This document shows, piece by piece, positions 16,146 to 23,777 of a DNA stretch of 64,000 nt. The translations under genes were made by a program, and so were the position numbers. Below the pieces are notes generated by a model. It did not search any database, was not told the origin of the DNA, and was given only the letters and a program-made list of their open reading frames with translations. Source of the DNA: Lachnospiraceae bacterium (GTDB taxonomy: Bacteria > Bacillota > Clostridia > Lachnospirales > Lachnospiraceae). The stretch is taken from NCBI GenBank assembly GCA_910576385.1, contig CAJTIR010000004.1, forward strand, positions 1-64,000, read 5' to 3'. The stretch's first letter is position 1, and every line of letters begins with the position of its first letter.

Positions 16146-16386
16146 GTGGCAGGGACTTGCGTTCAGGCTCTCGGTACGTTTGTGGTATAGCGTCAGACCT
16201 GATTCAAGGGAATTAGGGAACCGTTACGGATTCTGCGCATTGAGCGGATCCATAACAACGCAAGTCATTTGAATATTAAAGCCGGAAGGCTGCTTAAATA
16301 CTTACAGAGTCAATTTGCTGGATGAGACATTGAAATTCCAGTGCTTTGGCTCTGTATGCTTTTTTGCAGACCTTCCGGCTTTTTCT
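16146..16386 (+). ncRNA. Structured leader RNA (DUF3268-motif candidate)
   Basis: GACTTGCGTT (16154-16163) pairs perfectly with AACGCAAGTC (16257-16266), closing a multi-branched domain of about 110 nt. A second domain is closed by AAAGCCGGAAGG (16278-16289) with CCTTCCGGCTTT (16371-16382) and contains ACAGAG/CTCTGT (16304-16309/16350-16355) and CTGG/CCAG stems. The final stem plus T-rich tail resembles an intrinsic terminator, 25 bp before the zinc-finger gene. From memory, a DUF3268 RNA motif is described upstream of this protein family in Clostridia. I believe this is an example but cannot verify it here. A terminator-type cis-regulator is the natural reading. Confidence 0.65.
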
Positions 16387-16410
16387 TTTATCCAAACGGA
16401 GGTTAAGACG

Positions 16411-16884
16411 ATGAAAAAACAAAAAAAGAAAAGAAAGGGATTTCAGGCAGGTTCTATGCGTTGCCCTTATTGTGGCAGTCCGGTTATTTATCGGAGTGCG
16501 GATGGGATTTATCATGATAACAGTAAAAAAACAATGCTCTATGTATGCGGCCGTTATCCGGAATGTGACGCTTATGTACGAGTCCATGCTGGAACCAATA
16601 TCCCAGTGGGAAGCCTGGCCAATCATGAACTTCGCACCCTCAGGCGGACCGCACATCACTATTTTGACCAGCTGCACCAGTCTGGGATGATGAGCAAACA
16701 GGATGCTTATCAGTGGCTGGCAGACTTAATTTGTGCTCCTTTATCGGAGGCACATATTGGCCATCTGGGGGAATATTACTGCAAACAGGTTATTGAAGAG
16801 AGCCGCAGGCTGATGGAGCGCCGTAAATCCGGAAAGAACAGATACCGATTTCGAGCATTAGAAGGGGGCGTGGCAGCCTCATGA
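16411..16884 (+). CDS. DUF3268 zinc-finger protein
   Basis: A 157-residue protein with a zinc-ribbon-like N-terminus: basic stretch, then SMRCPYCGSPVIYRSADGIY (CxxC) and a second pair VCGRYPECDAYV (Cys-x5-Cys). This is the layout of DUF3268, related to topoisomerase zinc ribbons. A helical C-terminal part (RRTAHHYFDQLHQSGMMSKQ) follows. ATG 16411 follows aacggaggttaagacg. The longer in-frame ORF from 16315 begins inside the RNA structure and is rejected. It overlaps the sigma factor gene by 4 bp, so the two are coupled, and both are controlled by the structured leader. DNA binding is likely. Target unknown. Confidence 0.75.
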   Translation: MKKQKKKRKGFQAGSMRCPYCGSPVIYRSADGIYHDNSKKTMLYVCGRYPECDAYVRVHAGTNIPVGSLANHELRTLRRTAHHYFDQLHQSGMMSKQDAYQWLADLICAPLSEAHIGHLGEYYCKQVIEESRRLMERRKSGKNRYRFRALEGGVAAS

Positions 16885-17438
16885 TATTAACAGGAAAAGA
16901 ACAGGAGAAGGTTGCAAAAAATATCGGTCTGATACATAGAGTGATTCAGGATAAGCTGCAGCCCCCTTATCAGGTGGGTATGTATTCCTACGAAGATCTT
17001 TTTCAGATTGGAAGCATTGGCCTATGCAAAGCTGCTGCAACTGACAAGGGCGGCACGTTTTCCACCTATGCCTATCGGCTGATCTGGCATGAGATCTGTG
17101 ATGCCATGGTTTATGCTACCCGAAGACAGGCGAAGGAGATTCTCTCCGATGTGACCCCATATATTGCAGCAGAACAGGAAACTCCGGAGGAACTATCGGA
17201 TTTTCGTATGGACATCAATCGTATACTCGAACAGGCAAAGGCCGAGGCACCGCCTTCCACCAGTAAAGGCATAGACGCCATCTGCATGATGTCAAAAGGA
17301 TATACAAGCAGTGAAATTGGAGTAAAAATGAATGCTTCAGCAAAACTGGTTTGTGCTTGGGTATCCAAAGCACGGAAGTTCCTGAAGAGCCGGCCGGAGT
17401 TTGTGCAGCTTGCAGATGCCTATCATCTGGAGGGGTGA
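16881..17438 (+). CDS. Sigma-70 family-like factor of conjugative element
   Basis: A 185-residue protein with sigma region 2: YEDLFQIGSIGLCKAAATDK, then GGTFSTYAYRLIWHEICDAM, the -10 recognition helix pattern. A C-terminal helix-turn-helix (GYTSSEIGVKMNASAKLVCA) stands in for region 4. The start overlaps the DUF3268 stop. The pair recurs in Clostridia elements and probably switches on element genes with non-standard promoters. Which promoters it uses cannot be read from this sequence. A good terminator follows. Confidence 0.8.
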   Translation: MILTGKEQEKVAKNIGLIHRVIQDKLQPPYQVGMYSYEDLFQIGSIGLCKAAATDKGGTFSTYAYRLIWHEICDAMVYATRRQAKEILSDVTPYIAAEQETPEELSDFRMDINRILEQAKAEAPPSTSKGIDAICMMSKGYTSSEIGVKMNASAKLVCAWVSKARKFLKSRPEFVQLADAYHLEG

Positions 17439-17452
17439 CGGGCAGATCATAT

Positions 17453-17498
17453 GGGATGCGGATAGCCTTGATTGGTTTACAGCATCTCGCTTTTTTTT
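17453..17498 (+). terminator. Intrinsic terminator
   Basis: GGGATGC (17453-17459) pairs with GCATCTC (17482-17488, one wobble), followed closely by eight T. It ends the zinc-finger/sigma operon. Confidence 0.7.
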
Positions 17499-17515
17499 AT
17501 TTTTGGAGGCAAATT

Positions 17516-17914
17516 ATGAGTAGACTGAAAAAGAGCACATGGAAATGGATAATTCCGTTTCTCATTATGATCATTACATTGATTTTATTTAGGATGATAT
17601 TTTTGTTGGGTTATGTACCTACGGAGTCTATGGAACCGACATTGAAAAAAGACAGTTATATTGTTGGAGTCCGGATTTATTCCAAACTTGAAACAGGCGA
17701 TATTATTATTTTTCATCATGACGGGAAGCTGCTGGTCAAGCGGATTGCAGCGGTAAAAAATGAACATATAGAGCACAATGGAATCAGTGTGGCAGTACCG
17801 GAGAACTGTTATTATGTTCTTGGAGACAATGCAGGGCATTCACTGGACTCCAGATACTGGGAAGAACCTTTTGTGAGGGAAGAGGATATTATGGCGAAAC
17901 TGATTTGGCCATAA
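17516..17914 (+). CDS. lepB: Signal peptidase I
   Basis: A 132-residue type I signal peptidase with one N-terminal membrane helix (WIIPFLIMIITLILFRMIF). The catalytic Ser is in PTESMEPTL, the catalytic Lys in KLLVKRIAA, and box E is GDNAGHSLDSRYW. It removes signal peptides at the outer face of the membrane. It is shorter than housekeeping enzymes, as usual for element- or pilus-associated peptidases. Its likely clients are the adhesin (9526) and the small secreted protein (15480). ATG 17516 follows ttggaggcaaatt. It is preceded by a terminator, so transcription may depend on read-through or a promoter not identified. Confidence 0.9.
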   Translation: MSRLKKSTWKWIIPFLIMIITLILFRMIFLLGYVPTESMEPTLKKDSYIVGVRIYSKLETGDIIIFHHDGKLLVKRIAAVKNEHIEHNGISVAVPENCYYVLGDNAGHSLDSRYWEEPFVREEDIMAKLIWP

Positions 17915-18084
17915 ATTTTTTATCATATTTCAGGCTGTAACAGACATTATGGAAAAGAATGTATTTGAATTAGGGGGGGAGTGGCTCTGACAGGGAAAAA
18001 AGTATGAATATAGAATGTTCTGAGGATGGATTTAGGAACACAGAGGAGATAATAAGAAAAAAGCAGCCAATCCGTGTGACCACT

Positions 18085-18399
18085 TTACTTTTTGCTGTTC
18101 AGTTCTTTCATAATGCCGAGGATATATGCCATTAATTTTGGATCCAGTTTCTTTGCTTCTGCAATAAATTCCTGCAGGGTTTCTGGATAAAGATTTTCTT
18201 CATCAAAGAATTCCTTTGGTGTTACGCCAAGATATTCACAGATATAGAAGAAGGACTGCATGGCAGGAAGTGATTTTTTGTTTTCAATGTTATTGATGTA
18301 GTTGTTTGCCTGCCCCAACGACAATGACATATCGCGTGCAGATACACCTTTTTGTAATCTCAGCTTTGCCAGCCGTTCCGGGACGAATTCTTCATACAT
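18085..18399 (-). CDS. XRE-family transcriptional regulator
   Basis: A 104-residue regulator with an N-terminal helix-turn-helix (LRLQKGVSARDMSLSLGQAN, then NYINNIENKKSLPAMQSFFY) and a small C-terminal domain (GVTPKEFFDEE). ATG 18399 is chosen because AGGAGG lies eight bases upstream. A GTG at 18408 overlaps that site. It is transcribed away from the SLOG gene. The intergenic region has an 8-bp inverted repeat over the SLOG promoter, which this protein may bind. It resembles SinR-type repressors in size. Confidence 0.85.
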   Translation of the reverse strand: MYEEFVPERLAKLRLQKGVSARDMSLSLGQANNYINNIENKKSLPAMQSFFYICEYLGVTPKEFFDEENLYPETLQEFIAEAKKLDPKLMAYILGIMKELNSKK

Positions 18400-18451
18400 C
18401 AGACCCACCTCCTACTCTGTAATAGATTGTACCTCATACATTACTTCTATT

Positions 18452-18505
18452 CGCAAATAGAAAAAGGGTATTTGCGTTGACTTGAAAAAATAAAGCTATT
18501 ATAAT
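18452..18505 (+). promoter_or_regulatory. SLOG-gene promoter with operator
   Basis: -35 TTGACT (18477-18482), 17-bp spacer, -10 TATAAT (18500-18505). CGCAAATA (18452-18459) and TATTTGCG (18469-18476) form a perfect 8-bp inverted repeat immediately upstream of the -35, between the divergent XRE and SLOG genes. This is a likely XRE operator. Confidence 0.7.
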
Positions 18506-18547
18506 GATGATAGATACAAAATTAAATCTATTAAACGGAGGAACCTA

Positions 18548-19063
18548 ATGGAAGAAAAGACCTGTTGTGTCACAGGACACAGAGATATACCGGATGAACA
18601 GATAGACGCGGTAAAATATGCTTTGCGGCGTGAAATTGTAAAGGCGGTTTCGGATGGTTATACCGGATTTATGACCGGATTTGCCAATGGTGCAGACCAA
18701 TACTTTGCGGAAGTTGTAGTGATTCTGCAAAAGGATTTCCCTGAGCTGCGGTTGATTGCGGTGCTTCCATACTGGAAACGGATGGACAGTCTGTGCCAGA
18801 AGGAACATACAAACGCCCTTCTGGATGCCTGTGCAGAGGTTATCGTAATTCAGGATGAATACAGGCCCAATGTCTATGCCAAACGCAACCGTTACATGGT
18901 GGAACATTCAGACCGTGTAATTGCAGTGTATGACGGTCGGGAAAAAGGCGGTACAGTTAAGACGATTCGTTTTGCGCACCAATTTCGGAAAGAACTGCGG
19001 GAAATACCCGTAGGGTTAAACTTGGACAAAAGCAGGATAAATCTTGGACAAAACCGGAAATGA
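18548..19063 (+). CDS. SLOG-domain (YpsA-like, DUF1273) protein
   Basis: A 171-residue protein of the YpsA/DUF1273 SLOG family: CCVTGHRDIPDEQ at the N-terminus (nucleotide-binding strand and loop), GFMTGFANGADQYFAEVV in the middle, and DRVIAVYDGREKGGTVKTI near the end. SLOG proteins bind or process nucleotide-derived ligands and are frequent in mobile elements and defence-related loci. The last 25 residues are unlike the usual ending. The start follows aaacggaggaaccta. It is the last gene of the second conjugative element recognisable in this direction. Ligand unknown. Confidence 0.8.
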   Translation: MEEKTCCVTGHRDIPDEQIDAVKYALRREIVKAVSDGYTGFMTGFANGADQYFAEVVVILQKDFPELRLIAVLPYWKRMDSLCQKEHTNALLDACAEVIVIQDEYRPNVYAKRNRYMVEHSDRVIAVYDGREKGGTVKTIRFAHQFRKELREIPVGLNLDKSRINLGQNRK

Positions 19064-19200
19064 AAAAGTGGAGGTACAGGCTGCTCTATGGTATAATAAA
19101 TATTCAACCGTGAAGACCAGTGTCAATTCGGTTGGATTTGAATAAATAATCAATCAACTTATATGAAAATGGGAAACCACAGTTTGAAAGGAGTATTTGC

Positions 19201-19665
19201 ATGAAACACGTATGTATGCTTATATCTGTGGCTGATATTAACGCCGCAAGAAAATTTTATGAGGATCTGTTTGGATTAGAGGTGTTCCAGGATTATGGCA
19301 GAAACATTGCTTTTACCTGCGGCCTGGCACTGCAGCAGGATTTTGACTGGCTTGTGAATCTGCCGAAAGAAAAGATATTAAAGAAATCTAACAATGCGGA
19401 AATCGTCTTTGAGGAACAGGACTTTGACGGTTTTCTAAACAAGCTGAAAGAATACCCGGACATCGAATATCTGGGAGAAGTGATCGAACATAGCTGGGGC
19501 CAGCGGGTGATCCGGTTTTACGATTTGGATGGCCATATCATTGAGGTCGGCGAGGATATGAAAATGGTGATAAAGCGCTTTCTTGCTTCCGGCATGACAA
19601 TGGAAGAAGTCTCTGTGAAAATGGACGCTTCCGTGGAGGATTTGACAAAACTTCTAAATAGCTAA
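19201..19665 (+). CDS. VOC (glyoxalase-fold) family protein
   Basis: A 154-residue protein with a vicinal-oxygen-chelate fold: HVCMLISVADINAARKFYED, then LFGLEVFQDYGRNIAF and RFYDLDGHIIEVGEDM, where the Glu is the usual metal ligand. An extra C-terminal helical tail (KRFLASGMTMEEVSVKMDAS) is typical of one Clostridia subgroup. Reaction unknown: the fold covers glyoxalases, dioxygenases and antibiotic-binding proteins. ATG 19201 follows tgaaaggagtatttgc. A second, truncated copy of its C-terminal two thirds lies at 21241-21565. It opens the patchwork of small modules. Confidence 0.85.
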   Translation: MKHVCMLISVADINAARKFYEDLFGLEVFQDYGRNIAFTCGLALQQDFDWLVNLPKEKILKKSNNAEIVFEEQDFDGFLNKLKEYPDIEYLGEVIEHSWGQRVIRFYDLDGHIIEVGEDMKMVIKRFLASGMTMEEVSVKMDASVEDLTKLLNS

Positions 19666-19704
19666 TATATGATGGACGAATAAACAAATCGGGATTTGTG
19701 GAGG
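19651..19704 (+). repeat. Module-boundary repeat copy 1
   Basis: Starts at the VOC 3' end (cttctaaatagctaata), continues tggacgaataaacaaatc and ends in the hairpin ACAAATC-GG-GATTTGT (19684-19699) next to the ribosome site of the DUF3788 gene. Related copies lie at 21551, 23429 and 26488, and the CAAATCGGGATTTG-like end recurs near 20165, 20475 and 39325. Confidence 0.7.
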
Positions 19705-19711
19705 CGATATT

Positions 19712-20125
19712 ATGCTTGAAAATAAACCATCTCAATCAATTATGACTGAATTACTTGGACAATCCTTGTATGAAGTTTGGCAAGCGCTATGTACGGCTAT
19801 TGATGAAAAATACGATATGGAACAGTTATGGAATACTGGTGGTAAGAATTGGACTTACGAGTATAAATACCGAAGAGGGGGAAAAACCCTCTGTAGCTTA
19901 TATGCAAAACGTAATTACGTTGGTTTCATGATTATTTTTGGAAAAGATGAAAGGGTAAAATTTGAAGCGATAAGGGATACTCTTTCTAATGCTGTTTGTA
20001 AGCAGTATAATGAGGCGAAAACCTATCATGACGGGAAATGGGTTATGTTTGAACCGACTAATACGGCTGATTTTGATGATTACATGAAATTGTTGGCTAT
20101 CAAAAGAAAACCGAACCGAAAATGA
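19712..20125 (+). CDS. DUF3788 family protein
   Basis: A 137-residue protein matching the DUF3788 pattern: LWNTGGKNWTYEYKYRRGGK, then LCSLYAKRNYVGFMIIFGKD and closing WVMFEPTNTADFDDYMKLLA. It is a small cytosolic protein common in Firmicutes, with no known function. The ATG follows gtggaggcgatatt, which is joined directly to the boundary hairpin. It appears intact and single-gene, with no obvious promoter of its own, as expected if it depends on read-through within the array. Confidence 0.8.
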   Translation: MLENKPSQSIMTELLGQSLYEVWQALCTAIDEKYDMEQLWNTGGKNWTYEYKYRRGGKTLCSLYAKRNYVGFMIIFGKDERVKFEAIRDTLSNAVCKQYNEAKTYHDGKWVMFEPTNTADFDDYMKLLAIKRKPNRK

Positions 20126-20191
20126 AAAATTTCCGTTTATCGGGAAGTTACAGAGAACAAAAAATCGGAATTTGAAGGGAGTATGCAGGCT

Positions 20192-20491
20192 ATGGATAAC
20201 TGGTTTACAATAGATAGAGTAGATGATAATACTTATATTATCAGTGAATATCGACATTGGGAAGAAACGCATTGCTATTTATTAAATGGAAGCGAGCGAA
20301 GCCTACTTATTGACACAGGACTCGGCATTTCAAACATATACGATGAAGTTATGAAATTCACATATAAGCCTATTACGGCAGTTGCGACACACATTCATTG
20401 GGATCATATTGGCGGACATCAATATTTTCCAGTTTGCGCCACAGCCCCGGCAGACCATCGCGCAGCGATTTTGTTCAATCGGGATTTTTGA
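20192..20491 (+). pseudogene. Truncated metallo-beta-lactamase-fold hydrolase
   Basis: The N-terminal third of an MBL-fold enzyme: DDNTYIISEYRHWEETHCYL, SLLIDTGLG and the metal motif THIHWDHIGGHQYF (HxHxDH). After that motif the reading frame runs into unrelated residues (PVCATAPADHRAAILFNRDF) and stops. The remaining ligands are missing, so the product cannot be active. The break near 20430 joins to the leader of the next module (gttcaatcgggatttttg at about 20473). This is a deletion joint. Confidence 0.8.
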
Positions 20492-20519
20492 AACATTCAT
20501 TAAAGCAGAGGAGGATAAA

Positions 20520-20993
20520 ATGCCATACACATTTCAATCAGTGAAAGACACGGAAAAATTAACAGATAGCAGTAAACTATATAATTTTATTGAAGGCTTT
20601 GCAGATTATAAAAATCAGTTTTCTCTTATATACGGTAAAATTAAAGCGTTATTTGGTCAACCAATCTATGAGACAGAAAATTTGGGAAATCTTTTTTTAT
20701 ATCGCATTTTAACGACATCGGATGAAGGGGAAGAAATCCACTTAGAGATTTACTGTGCAGGCTCAGGTCCCGCAGTTGGCGGTATGCAGGATGAAAAATC
20801 CAGAAAAGCGGCAAAGGCTTTAGTAAATTATGTCTGGCAGGCCGAACCGGTTAACTACACACATAAAGCTTACTATTTCGACGGACCTACAGTTCTTGAA
20901 TTCGGAATCAAAAATGGCTCTCCTTATTATAACGAAACGGAGTTAAGACTTTCGGAAAAAGAATTTACGGAACTGTATACACATTTATCGTAA
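20520..20993 (+). CDS. Conserved hypothetical protein
   Basis: A 157-residue soluble protein (MPYTFQSVKDTEKLTDSSKL at the start, YYNETELRLSEKEFTELYTH at the end). I do not recognise a family. It has no signal peptide or membrane segment and an alternating strand/helix pattern with a Gly-rich turn (AGSGPAVGG). ATG 20520 follows gcagaggaggataaa. An upstream in-frame ATG (20382) runs through the truncated hydrolase and is rejected. It is a single-gene module of the patchwork. Confidence 0.6.
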   Translation: MPYTFQSVKDTEKLTDSSKLYNFIEGFADYKNQFSLIYGKIKALFGQPIYETENLGNLFLYRILTTSDEGEEIHLEIYCAGSGPAVGGMQDEKSRKAAKALVNYVWQAEPVNYTHKAYYFDGPTVLEFGIKNGSPYYNETELRLSEKEFTELYTHLS

Positions 20994-21016
20994 AACCTCA
21001 AAATATGTATCCTTTT

Positions 21017-21034
21017 CCTTTGTTTTTGCCTTTA
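21017..21034 (+). repeat. Third att-like sequence
   Basis: CCTTTGTTTTTGCCTTTA matches 15 of 18 positions of the candidate attachment repeat at 26609-26626. The flanking atatgtat-ttttcc context is shared as well. It may be a vestige of an earlier insertion or a duplicated empty site. Confidence 0.4.
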
Positions 21035-21105
21035 TGAAAGTTCATAACATGAGGGAAAAGGATATAATAGTTAATAAGTGCTATAAATTAGGTCTTATCA
21101 AAATT

Positions 21106-21240
21106 TCAGTTTGTCAAGTTCTTTCAAACCTTTCTTAACTCCTTTAGTTAAGAGACATCGTTTGCAATAGATCTATGGAAGTTTTGTAACCAGGTAGTTG
21201 AAGCCAATGGAGGAAACATATATGGGTATTCAGAAAAATA
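21106..21240 (+). pseudogene. IMPase gene leader and start codon relic
   Basis: The stretch resembles the DNA just before the intact IMPase gene (22550-22650): cagtttg, gttctttcaa, gttttgtaacca, gccaatggaggaaac, then atgggtattcagaaaaat, compared with atggatatccagaaaatt. It breaks off after about six codons and continues as VOC sequence, so it is a chimeric joint. Confidence 0.65.
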
Positions 21241-21565
21241 TTTTGACTGGCTTGTGAATCTGCCGAAAGAAAAGATATTAAAGAAATCTAACAATGCGGA
21301 AATCGTCTTTGAGGAACAGGATTTTGACGGTTTCCTGAACAAACTGAAAGAATATCCGGCCATTAAATATTTGGGAGAAGTGATCAATCATAGCTGGGGC
21401 CAGCGGGTAATCCGGTTCTACGATTTGGATGGCCATATCATTGAGGTCGGCGAGGATATGAAAATGGTGATAAAGCGCTTTCTTGCTTCCGGCATGACCA
21501 TGGAAGAAGTTTCTGTGAAAATAGATGCTTCCGTTGAGGATTTAACAAAGCTTCTGAATAGCTAA
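21241..21565 (+). pseudogene. Truncated VOC protein copy
   Basis: This matches codons from about 48 to the stop of the VOC gene at 19201, with only a few substitutions (for example AIKYLGEVINHSWGQRVIRF in place of DIEYLGEVIEHSWGQRVIRF). The N-terminal part is replaced by the IMPase leader, and the IMPase start codon is out of frame with it. An internal ATG at 21254 could give a 103-residue fragment without the first VOC strand. The near identity implies recent duplication. Confidence 0.8.
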
Positions 21566-21603
21566 TACATGCTGGACGAATAAACAAATCGAAAGTTGGA
21601 GAG
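21551..21603 (+). repeat. Module-boundary repeat copy 2
   Basis: cttctgaatagctaata, tggacgaataaacaaatc, then gaaagttggagagg. Same order as copy 1, with a degraded hairpin. It joins the VOC fragment to a GNAT fragment. Confidence 0.65.
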
Positions 21604-21614
21604 GTGGTATCTAT

Positions 21615-21779
21615 ATGGAAATTAGAACGATAGACAATGAACAAACAGCTGATGCAGTTGCACTTATATGGACAACATTTTTACAGTTTGAAGCCCCTGA
21701 TTATTCTGATGAAGGAATACAATCGTTTAGAAATTTTATTGAAGATAAAGCCATTTTGAAATACACTTGCATAAAATGA
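21615..21779 (+). pseudogene. GNAT acetyltransferase N-terminal fragment
   Basis: A 54-codon ORF (MEIRTIDNEQTADAVALIWT, then LQFEAPDYSDEGIQSFRNFI) matches the first strand and helices of a GNAT N-acetyltransferase, then ends abruptly at TCIK and a stop. The acetyl-CoA motif is missing. In another frame the following bases read IGLKSTDDVAMKIKALL and a stop, apparently the tail of a different gene. It is a double remnant. 21780-21936 holds nothing else. Confidence 0.6.
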
Positions 21780-21936
21780 TTGGATTGAAGAGTACAGATG
21801 ATGTTGCTATGAAAATAAAAGCATTGCTGTAAGTTCTGGTTACAGAACTAATTTAATGTCGCCTTATTGGCAAAGAACGATGAGCCGCCTTAGGCGGAGA
21901 AAGCGTATGTCAAGATGGAAGAAAGGCCGAATGTAA

Positions 21937-22542
21937 ATGAAAGAAATTATTAACTTTATTGAAATGAATGTGGATGGCAGAACGCTGGTTACAAAGGAAT
22001 TGGTTTACAAACTGGAAAATGGTGCGTTACAGGGCGTATATGCTGACCAAATATCCTTTTCTAATCTGAAATATTCGCAAAGTGGATTGCAGATAGATAT
22101 GTTTATTGTATCTAACGAGAAAATATGGCTTGTTGGTAAGGATGGGAAACGAGAGAAATTGAGAAAGGATTTTAGTGCTGTATCCCTGTTTCGTTTTGAA
22201 CTGGCGAGGCGAAAAAGCACGAATGCAATTACAGGTTGTTTTCGTTTTATTTCAGCTTCAGGAAAAAATGTGGCGGCAGAGGCTATTGTAAGTGGAATTT
22301 ATGATGTGCGCATTGAAAATGGTGTGTTGAAATTGTCGGAAGATCAGGCGCTGTACCGGGATCAGCCTATACAAGGTGAGCGTTTTAAGCCTGTTGCTTT
22401 TCAATCAGAACATCGTTTTTATTGCGAGGACGGAAAACTGCACTATGAATATGATGGCAGAAGTTTTGACGTAGACGCCAAAACTATGCAGCGTTGCGAT
22501 AGTTGCGATGCATTCCCTCCGTTTATTTCAATCGAGAAGTAA
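21937..22542 (+). CDS. Hypothetical protein, first of two paralogues
   Basis: A 201-residue soluble protein of unknown family (MKEIINFIEMNVDGRTLVTK at the start, CDAFPPFISIEK at the end). It is predicted rich in beta strands with a repeated Tyr/Asp turn, lipocalin-like at most. A paralogue with the same length and about four fifths identity lies at 25728. Both are followed by IMPase sequence (intact here, a remnant there), so a two-gene unit was duplicated. The start follows a weak gaagaaaggccgaatgtaa. Confidence 0.6.
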   Translation: MKEIINFIEMNVDGRTLVTKELVYKLENGALQGVYADQISFSNLKYSQSGLQIDMFIVSNEKIWLVGKDGKREKLRKDFSAVSLFRFELARRKSTNAITGCFRFISASGKNVAAEAIVSGIYDVRIENGVLKLSEDQALYRDQPIQGERFKPVAFQSEHRFYCEDGKLHYEYDGRSFDVDAKTMQRCDSCDAFPPFISIEK

Positions 22543-22632
22543 GCCAATCAATTCCAGTTTGCTGAGTTCTTTCAACCCTTTTTTCTAACGATGTTTTGTA
22601 ACCAGTGATTGTAGCCAATGGAGGAAACGAAT

Positions 22633-23385
22633 ATGGATATCCAGAAAATTATCAGTTTAGTAACAAAAACGCAGGTATTAATAAAAAACCGTGAAATGGC
22701 CGCTCATGTAAAAGAGAAGGGTCTTGCAGACTACGTAACGCAGGTAGATATTGCCGTGCAAAATTTTTTAAAGAAGGAGCTGTTTGCCCTTGCGCCGGAT
22801 ATTCAATTTCTCGGAGAAGAAACCGGATTGCAGGAAATAAAGGCGGATCGCTTTTGGATCTTAGACCCGGTTGACGGGACTACCAATCTCATGCACGACT
22901 ATCAGCATAGCGCTGTATCGTTAGCGCTGTGCCGTCAGGGAGAAATTGATATGGGAATCGTATACGACCCTTTCCGTGAAGAAGTGTTCTCAGCGATTAA
23001 GGGAAAGGGCAGTTTCCTTAACGGACAGCCCATACATGTATCAACCGCAGAAAAACTATCCGACACGATGGTTGGGCTGGGGACAGCGAAAAGAGAGCTG
23101 GCTGATGAAAACTTTGTCCGATTCCGCAGAGTGTTCGGCCAGTGCCAGGATGTCCGCAGGATTGGGTCTGCCGCTCTGGAACTGGCATATACCGCATGTG
23201 GCAGACAGGGAGGCTATTTCGAGATATATCTGAATCCCTGGGATTATGCTGCAGGTATGCTGTTAATTCAGGAGGCGGGAGGGCGGGTAACTGATTTTAC
23301 GGGAAAGCCGCTTGATCCGCGAAAAGGCGGCAGCGTAGTGGGAACAAACGGATACGTCCATGCGGAACTGTTAAATCAGTTGTGA
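22633..23385 (+). CDS. Inositol monophosphatase family protein
   Basis: A 250-residue metal-dependent phosphatase of the IMPase superfamily. Metal-binding motifs are complete: FLGEET (Glu), WILDPVDGTTN (DPxDGT) and NPWDYAAGMLL (WDxAAG). It hydrolyses sugar or inositol phosphates, or bisphosphorylated nucleotides. The substrate cannot be told from the sequence. ATG 22633 is set by the ribosome site ggagg in ccaatggaggaaacga. The ATG at 22618 is part of that site. Remnants of the same gene lie at 21106-21240 (5') and 26350-26508 (3'). This copy is intact. Confidence 0.9.
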   Translation: MDIQKIISLVTKTQVLIKNREMAAHVKEKGLADYVTQVDIAVQNFLKKELFALAPDIQFLGEETGLQEIKADRFWILDPVDGTTNLMHDYQHSAVSLALCRQGEIDMGIVYDPFREEVFSAIKGKGSFLNGQPIHVSTAEKLSDTMVGLGTAKRELADENFVRFRRVFGQCQDVRRIGSAALELAYTACGRQGGYFEIYLNPWDYAAGMLLIQEAGGRVTDFTGKPLDPRKGGSVVGTNGYVHAELLNQL

Positions 23386-23428
23386 GTTGTGTGTTCCCCT
23401 TTCGGAAACTGGTGAGAATATAGTAATA

Positions 23429-23482
23429 CTTTTAAATAGCTAATACCTCGTGGACGAATAAACAAATTGCATTTTGGAAGAG
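23429..23482 (+). repeat. Module-boundary repeat copy 3
   Basis: cttttaaatagctaata, tggacgaataaacaaatt, then gcattttggaagag. It looks like the VOC 3' end and its downstream flank, here placed after the IMPase gene and before a methyltransferase fragment. Confidence 0.65.
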
Positions 23483-23488
23483 ATGGAA

Positions 23489-23777
23489 ATGGAAACTAAG
23501 CACCCATCTATGTTAGACTTGTTGCTTGAAACACATATTGGATTGGAGCGCCAAGGCCCCGGAAGTTCCGAAGTCATCGAACAGGCTCTTGGATTTATTA
23601 AACCACTAAATAAGTTTTCACGAATTGCAGATTTAGGATGTGGAACTGGGGGACAGACTATTCATTTAGCGCAGCATCTGCCCGGTACTATTACTGGCTT
23701 GGATATGTTCGCTGACTTTATAGAGAAATTGAATGAAAATGCAAAAAGCATGAATTTGGGAAATCGAGTAAAACCTT
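23489..23777 (+). pseudogene. Truncated SAM-dependent methyltransferase
   Basis: The N-terminal part of a class I methyltransferase. METKHPSMLDLLLETHIGLE leads to the SAM-binding motif I IADLGCGTGGQT and motif II ITGLDMFADF. Homology ends around NLGNRVK, and the frame continues with unrelated residues to a stop at 23887. The substrate-binding half is missing. The deletion joins it to the tail of a DUF3795 gene. Confidence 0.8.

Noticed and set aside
16154..16386. 6S RNA, CRISPR tracrRNA or group II intron in place of a leader RNA
   Set aside because: There is no single long hairpin with central bubble, no Cas genes or repeats, and no reverse transcriptase or intron boundary motifs.
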